From: Chloroflexota bacterium
GTDB lineage: Bacteria; Chloroflexota; Dehalococcoidia; SZUA-161
DNA: 9,587 bases
Direction: 5' to 3'
NCBI GenBank assembly: GCA_016865955.1
Contig: VGNW01000074.1
Location: 1 to 9,587 of the forward strand
Under the pieces are notes generated by a model. That model saw only the letters and a program-made list of their open reading frames with translations. It was not told the DNA's origin and searched no databases. The position numbers were made by a program, and so were the translations under genes. Shown in pieces: positions 7,018-9,587 of this stretch (positions within the stretch are counted from its first letter, which is position 1; the number at the start of each line of letters is the position of its first letter).

Positions 7018-7117
7018 CCTGCGCTGCCAGCATTATGCGTTGACACTGACGGGCGATTACCAGTAAAATGCAAGCGACGTCCTGCGGGGAAGCACACGGG
7101 GTTCACAAGGTATCTTC
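7018..7117 (+). other. Intergenic gap before the HyuA-like operon
   Basis: The 100 bases hold the promoter at 7040-7069 and an AAGG ribosome binding site 7 bases before the ATG at 7118. I see no hairpin plus T-run that would terminate the ATP-grasp transcript, so some read-through into the next operon is possible. Confidence 0.5.
7040..7069 (+). promoter_or_regulatory. Strong sigma70-type promoter of the HyuA-like operon
   Basis: A perfect -35 box TTGACA (7040-7045), an 18-base spacer and TAAAAT (7064-7069, five of six consensus) predict a start near 7076 and a leader of about 40 bases. This gives the downstream genes their own expression independent of the ATP-grasp gene. Confidence 0.7.
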
Positions 7118-9184
7118 ATGCATTTCACCATCGATATCGACACCGGCGGCACCTTCACTGATGGCTTCATCACCGCAGGCGACAGATTCGAGCTGGTCAG
7201 GGTCGATACCACACCTCACGATCTGACGGTTTGCCTCATCAACTGCATCGACGAGGCTGCCCGGAGATTCCAGCTCAGTACACAGGAATTGCTGTCGCGA
7301 ACGGCGATTATACGATACTCCACCACCGTCGGCACCAACGCCCTCCTCCAGAAGAAGGGACCCAAGCTGGGACTCATCGTCACCGAGGGTTACGCCGACT
7401 CCCTGTATGCAGCCACCGTCAAAGACAGTGATTCCAATGCGGACGATTTGATGTCCGCCATCGTCCTCCCCGGCATGAGGGTCGGGCTTAAAGAGCAGAT
7501 AGACGGCAGGGGCAAGGTGATTCAAAGCCTCGATAAAGAGAGCGTGCGACAGGCTGTGGAACACCTGCTGGATTCAGGCGCTCGCAGCATAGTCATCAGC
7601 CTTAAAAATTCGGCGATAAACGCCGCACATGAACAGAGCGCCAGGGCAATCATTGACAGCGAATACCCCCGCCACTATCTCGGCTCGGTGCGAGTGCTTC
7701 CCGCAAGCGCCGTCACCTCGCACCACGACGACTATGTACGCACCTGCACGGCAGCGCTGAACGCTTATATCCATCGCGACATGGTGCGCTATCTGTACCG
7801 CGCCGATGAACTGTTGCGACAACGCGGATACCGCAAGCCGCTGCTGGTAGTTCATTCCAGCGGCGGCGCCGCCAGGGTCGCCAAGACCACTGCGCTCAAT
7901 ACGTATAACTCGGGACCGGCGGCAGGGTTCATCGGCTGCGGCAAGATTGCCGGTGAGCTATATGCAATAAACGACTTCGTCTCGGTTGATGTCGGAGGCA
8001 CCAGCGTGGATATCGGTGTGTGCCGCGGCGGCAAAGTCGCCGCTGACAGAGAGCCGCTTGTAGAGGGAGTCCGCATCGGCATGCCCATGATTACCCTGGG
8101 CACAGCGGGAGGCGGAGGCGGCTCCATAGCCAGAGTAGATTTCGACTCTAAGAGCATCAAGGTTGGCCCCGAGAGCGCCGGGGCACTGCCGGGGCCGGTG
8201 GCGTATGATTTGGGCGGTATGGAACCTACGGTCACCGACGCGGACTTGGTGCTGGGCTATCTCGACCCCGATTACTTCCTGGGCGGCAAGAAGAAGCTGA
8301 ACAAGGATAAATCGGTTGCCGCCATAAACGATTTCATCGCCGGCAGCCTGGGCATCCCGGTGGAGGAAGCAGCATGGAGGATTGTTCAGTCCAGCGAGTA
8401 TGATGTATCGCAGCAAATCCGGGAGAATATCGAAGGCAAGGGATTGAAACCCGAGAAGCTTACCTTGTTCGCCTTCGGCGGCGGCGGCGGCACGCGCTGC
8501 TGCGGCTATGCCTCCCGCCTGGGCATCTCGAAAATTATCGTCTTCCCCTTCAATGCAGCAGGGAGTGCCTTCGGCGCCTCCACTATGAATATTATGCACC
8601 CCTATGAGAGACCGCTTCGCATCACGCTCAGAAACAGATCCGGCGCTTATCCGGTTGCAGAATGGCAGCCGTTCAGCAGGGCTGTTGCCGAAATGGTCGG
8701 CAGCGCCCGGCGAGATATGAGAGGCGAAGGCTTTGCGCCTGAGCAACTCGTATTTACACTCGAACTGGGCATGAACGGCGCTCACGGACCTCGCTTCGTG
8801 GAATCGCCCTTAATTCATCTGGAGCGCGAGGAAGAGGCGAAAAAGCTGGCTGGGCTTTATACCTCAAGCTCGGACGGCGATTCGGGCGAGCTGATAATCG
8901 AAAGCGTAACATTGAAAGCAATATGCCCCACGCGTCATTACGAGCTGCGCAAGTACACCGACGAAGGTGTTGACGCGTCTAAAGCTCGAAAAGGCGTAAG
9001 GAATGTTTACTGGGGCAAGGGATTCGTCAACACACCGATTTACGAGCGCGACCTGCTTAAGTGCGGCAACTGCGTAAAGGGACCGGCTATTATCGAGTCG
9101 CCCGACACTACCTATGTTGTTCCTCCGAACTGGGGCTACAGGGTGGACAAATACCTCAACGGTATACTGGAGGTGAGCCCGTGA
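7118..9184 (+). CDS. Hydantoinase/oxoprolinase A-family ATPase subunit (acetone carboxylase beta-like)
   Basis: The 688-residue protein belongs to the HyuA / acetone carboxylase beta family, which uses an actin-like ATPase fold to phosphorylate a substrate for hydrolysis or carboxylation by a partner HyuB/alpha subunit. The first phosphate loop, IDTGGTFTDG, is at residues 7-16 and VGTNALLQKKGPKLGLIVTEG at 71-91 completes the N-terminal domain. VVHSSGG (244-250), NSGPAAG (264-270) and the second phosphate loop DVGGTSVDIG (291-300) follow, then GTAGGGGGSIARVD (328-341), the PESAGALPGPVAYDLGG stretch (351-367), PTVTDADLVLGYL (370-382) and a glycine-rich adenosine-loop segment (453-463). GTRCCGYA there contains an adjacent cysteine pair, where relatives often have PLHA-like sequence. 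Family members include 5-oxoprolinase, N-methylhydantoinase and acetone/acetophenone carboxylases. The gamma-like neighbour points to the carboxylase branch; the substrate is unknown. ATG 7118 has AAGG upstream, and the stop overlaps the next gene by 4 bases. Confidence 0.92.
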   Translation: MHFTIDIDTGGTFTDGFITAGDRFELVRVDTTPHDLTVCLINCIDEAARRFQLSTQELLSRTAIIRYSTTVGTNALLQKKGPKLGLIVTEGYADSLYAATVKDSDSNADDLMSAIVLPGMRVGLKEQIDGRGKVIQSLDKESVRQAVEHLLDSGARSIVISLKNSAINAAHEQSARAIIDSEYPRHYLGSVRVLPASAVTSHHDDYVRTCTAALNAYIHRDMVRYLYRADELLRQRGYRKPLLVVHSSGGAARVAKTTALNTYNSGPAAGFIGCGKIAGELYAINDFVSVDVGGTSVDIGVCRGGKVAADREPLVEGVRIGMPMITLGTAGGGGGSIARVDFDSKSIKVGPESAGALPGPVAYDLGGMEPTVTDADLVLGYLDPDYFLGGKKKLNKDKSVAAINDFIAGSLGIPVEEAAWRIVQSSEYDVSQQIRENIEGKGLKPEKLTLFAFGGGGGTRCCGYASRLGISKIIVFPFNAAGSAFGASTMNIMHPYERPLRITLRNRSGAYPVAEWQPFSRAVAEMVGSARRDMRGEGFAPEQLVFTLELGMNGAHGPRFVESPLIHLEREEEAKKLAGLYTSSSDGDSGELIIESVTLKAICPTRHYELRKYTDEGVDASKARKGVRNVYWGKGFVNTPIYERDLLKCGNCVKGPAIIESPDTTYVVPPNWGYRVDKYLNGILEVSP
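9169..9176 (+). promoter_or_regulatory. Near-perfect Shine-Dalgarno site for the GTG start at 9181
   Basis: GGAGGTGA, the full anti-Shine-Dalgarno complement, lies inside the last codons of the HyuA-like gene, its GGAGG ending 7 bases before GTG 9181. It decides this start over the longer upstream frame and, with the GTGA stop/start overlap, implies tight translational coupling. Confidence 0.85.
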
Positions 9185-9534
9185 AGGTCAGAATCACGGA
9201 GTATCTTGATATAGATTTGAACAAGGAGCTGTGGTGCTGCCATAAATGCGGCAGAGAGCTCGGGGCAGCGCGGGAGAACTACAAGCACTTCACGCTGGTC
9301 TACGAACGTGACCCGCACGAGATTCACAAGCCCTATGTCCCTCTAGAATCGAGTCCTGTGGGGCATAACACCAGTCCCGACCCCGAGTGGTGCCGCATAC
9401 TGGAGTTCTACTGCCCCGACTGCGCCACCATGTTCGAAGTGGAGTACCTGCCCCTAGGACATCCACCCACGCACGATATCGAACTTGATATAGACGCCCT
9501 TAAAATTAAGCACAAAATGCAAATTGAGAAATGA
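9181..9534 (+). CDS. Small zinc-ribbon protein, acetone carboxylase gamma subunit-like
   Basis: The protein is 117 residues from the GTG at 9181. Two cysteine pairs, CHKC (20-23) and CPDC (78-81), are spaced as in a split zinc ribbon, with extra Cys19 and Cys71 and His-rich flanks (PHEIH 45-49; GHPPTH 93-98). DPEWCRILEFYCPDC (67-81), followed by an acidic strand (MFEVEYLP), resembles the small gamma subunits that accompany HyuA/HyuB-type subunits in acetone and acetophenone carboxylases. In acetone carboxylase the gamma subunit binds zinc and is roughly 50 residues longer. Here the conserved core is kept and the rest is shorter. The protein is soluble, with no signal or membrane segment. It is coupled to the upstream subunit through a GTGA overlap and a near-perfect Shine-Dalgarno site, so stoichiometric production with the HyuA-like protein is likely. 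The family assignment rests on motif pattern and context. Confidence 0.75.
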   Translation: MKVRITEYLDIDLNKELWCCHKCGRELGAARENYKHFTLVYERDPHEIHKPYVPLESSPVGHNTSPDPEWCRILEFYCPDCATMFEVEYLPLGHPPTHDIELDIDALKIKHKMQIEK

Positions 9535-9587
9535 AGAGACCGTTTAGCAACTTGAGAAAAAATCCCTTAAAAAATGGGAGAGGGTAT
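9531..9587 (+). CDS. Possible start of a third operon gene, cut by the window edge
   Basis: An ATG at 9531 overlaps the previous stop (ATGA), and its frame stays open for all 19 codons to the window end (begins MKRPFSNLRKNPLKNGRGY). There is only a weak GAG upstream. A strong GGGAGAGGG at 9576-9584 could instead be the ribosome binding site of a gene starting just past position 9587. Either way another co-directional gene appears to follow at once. By family logic it should be the large HyuB / carboxylase alpha-like subunit, but too little sequence is present to confirm that. Confidence 0.35.
   Translation, partial: MKRPFSNLRKNPLKNGRGY

Noticed and set aside
7958..8785. A 275-codon open frame on the minus strand opposite the HyuA-like gene
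   Set aside because: It is a shadow of a strongly conserved coding region rich in Gly/Ala codons; it shows no domain and no ribosome binding site.
9061..9180. A longer version of the zinc-ribbon protein starting at 9061
   Set aside because: The first 40 residues lie inside the end of the HyuA-like gene and are not protein-like; the near-perfect Shine-Dalgarno site and GTGA overlap place the start at 9181.

Overview
The window is bacterial, moderately GC-rich and densely coding. Most genes are ordinary housekeeping or metabolic genes with Shine-Dalgarno starts and sigma70-like promoters. The palindromic repeat style near the left edge, the FeS-type PurF and the ketone-carboxylase-like genes would fit an environmental Chloroflexota (Dehalococcoidia-like) genome. 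No marker gene settles this, so the taxonomic guess is weak.

Layout. (1) Positions 1-731 are AT-richer and look degraded: two short palindromic repeat elements, then the 3' stub of a secreted-type tandem-repeat protein, then about 290 bases with no convincing gene. (2) Positions 732-5613, minus strand, form a purine operon read right to left as purF, purM, purH and then a family 2 glycosyltransferase. It is driven by a well-formed promoter just upstream of purF. The encoded steps are the first committed step of de novo IMP synthesis (PurF), AIR formation (PurM) and the last two steps (PurH). The other pur genes are not in the window. (3) Positions 5614-5781 are a divergent intergenic region with a promoter for each direction; the rightward one would give an essentially leaderless mRNA. 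(4) Positions 5782-7017, plus strand, encode a COG3919-like ATP-grasp ligase of unknown substrate. (5) Positions 7118-9534, plus strand, have their own strong promoter and hold a hydantoinase/oxoprolinase A-type ATPase subunit, translationally coupled to a small zinc-ribbon protein resembling the gamma subunit of acetone carboxylase. A third gene seems to start at the right edge, where the large catalytic (HyuB/alpha-like) subunit would be expected.

The purine cluster is conventional apart from the glycosyltransferase at its end. The most interesting unit is the right-hand operon, a candidate ATP-dependent carboxylase or amidohydrolase with an unusually short gamma-like subunit in the middle of the operon. 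Its substrate cannot be read from this window. I saw no tRNA, rRNA, CRISPR array, complete insertion sequence or rho-independent terminator.
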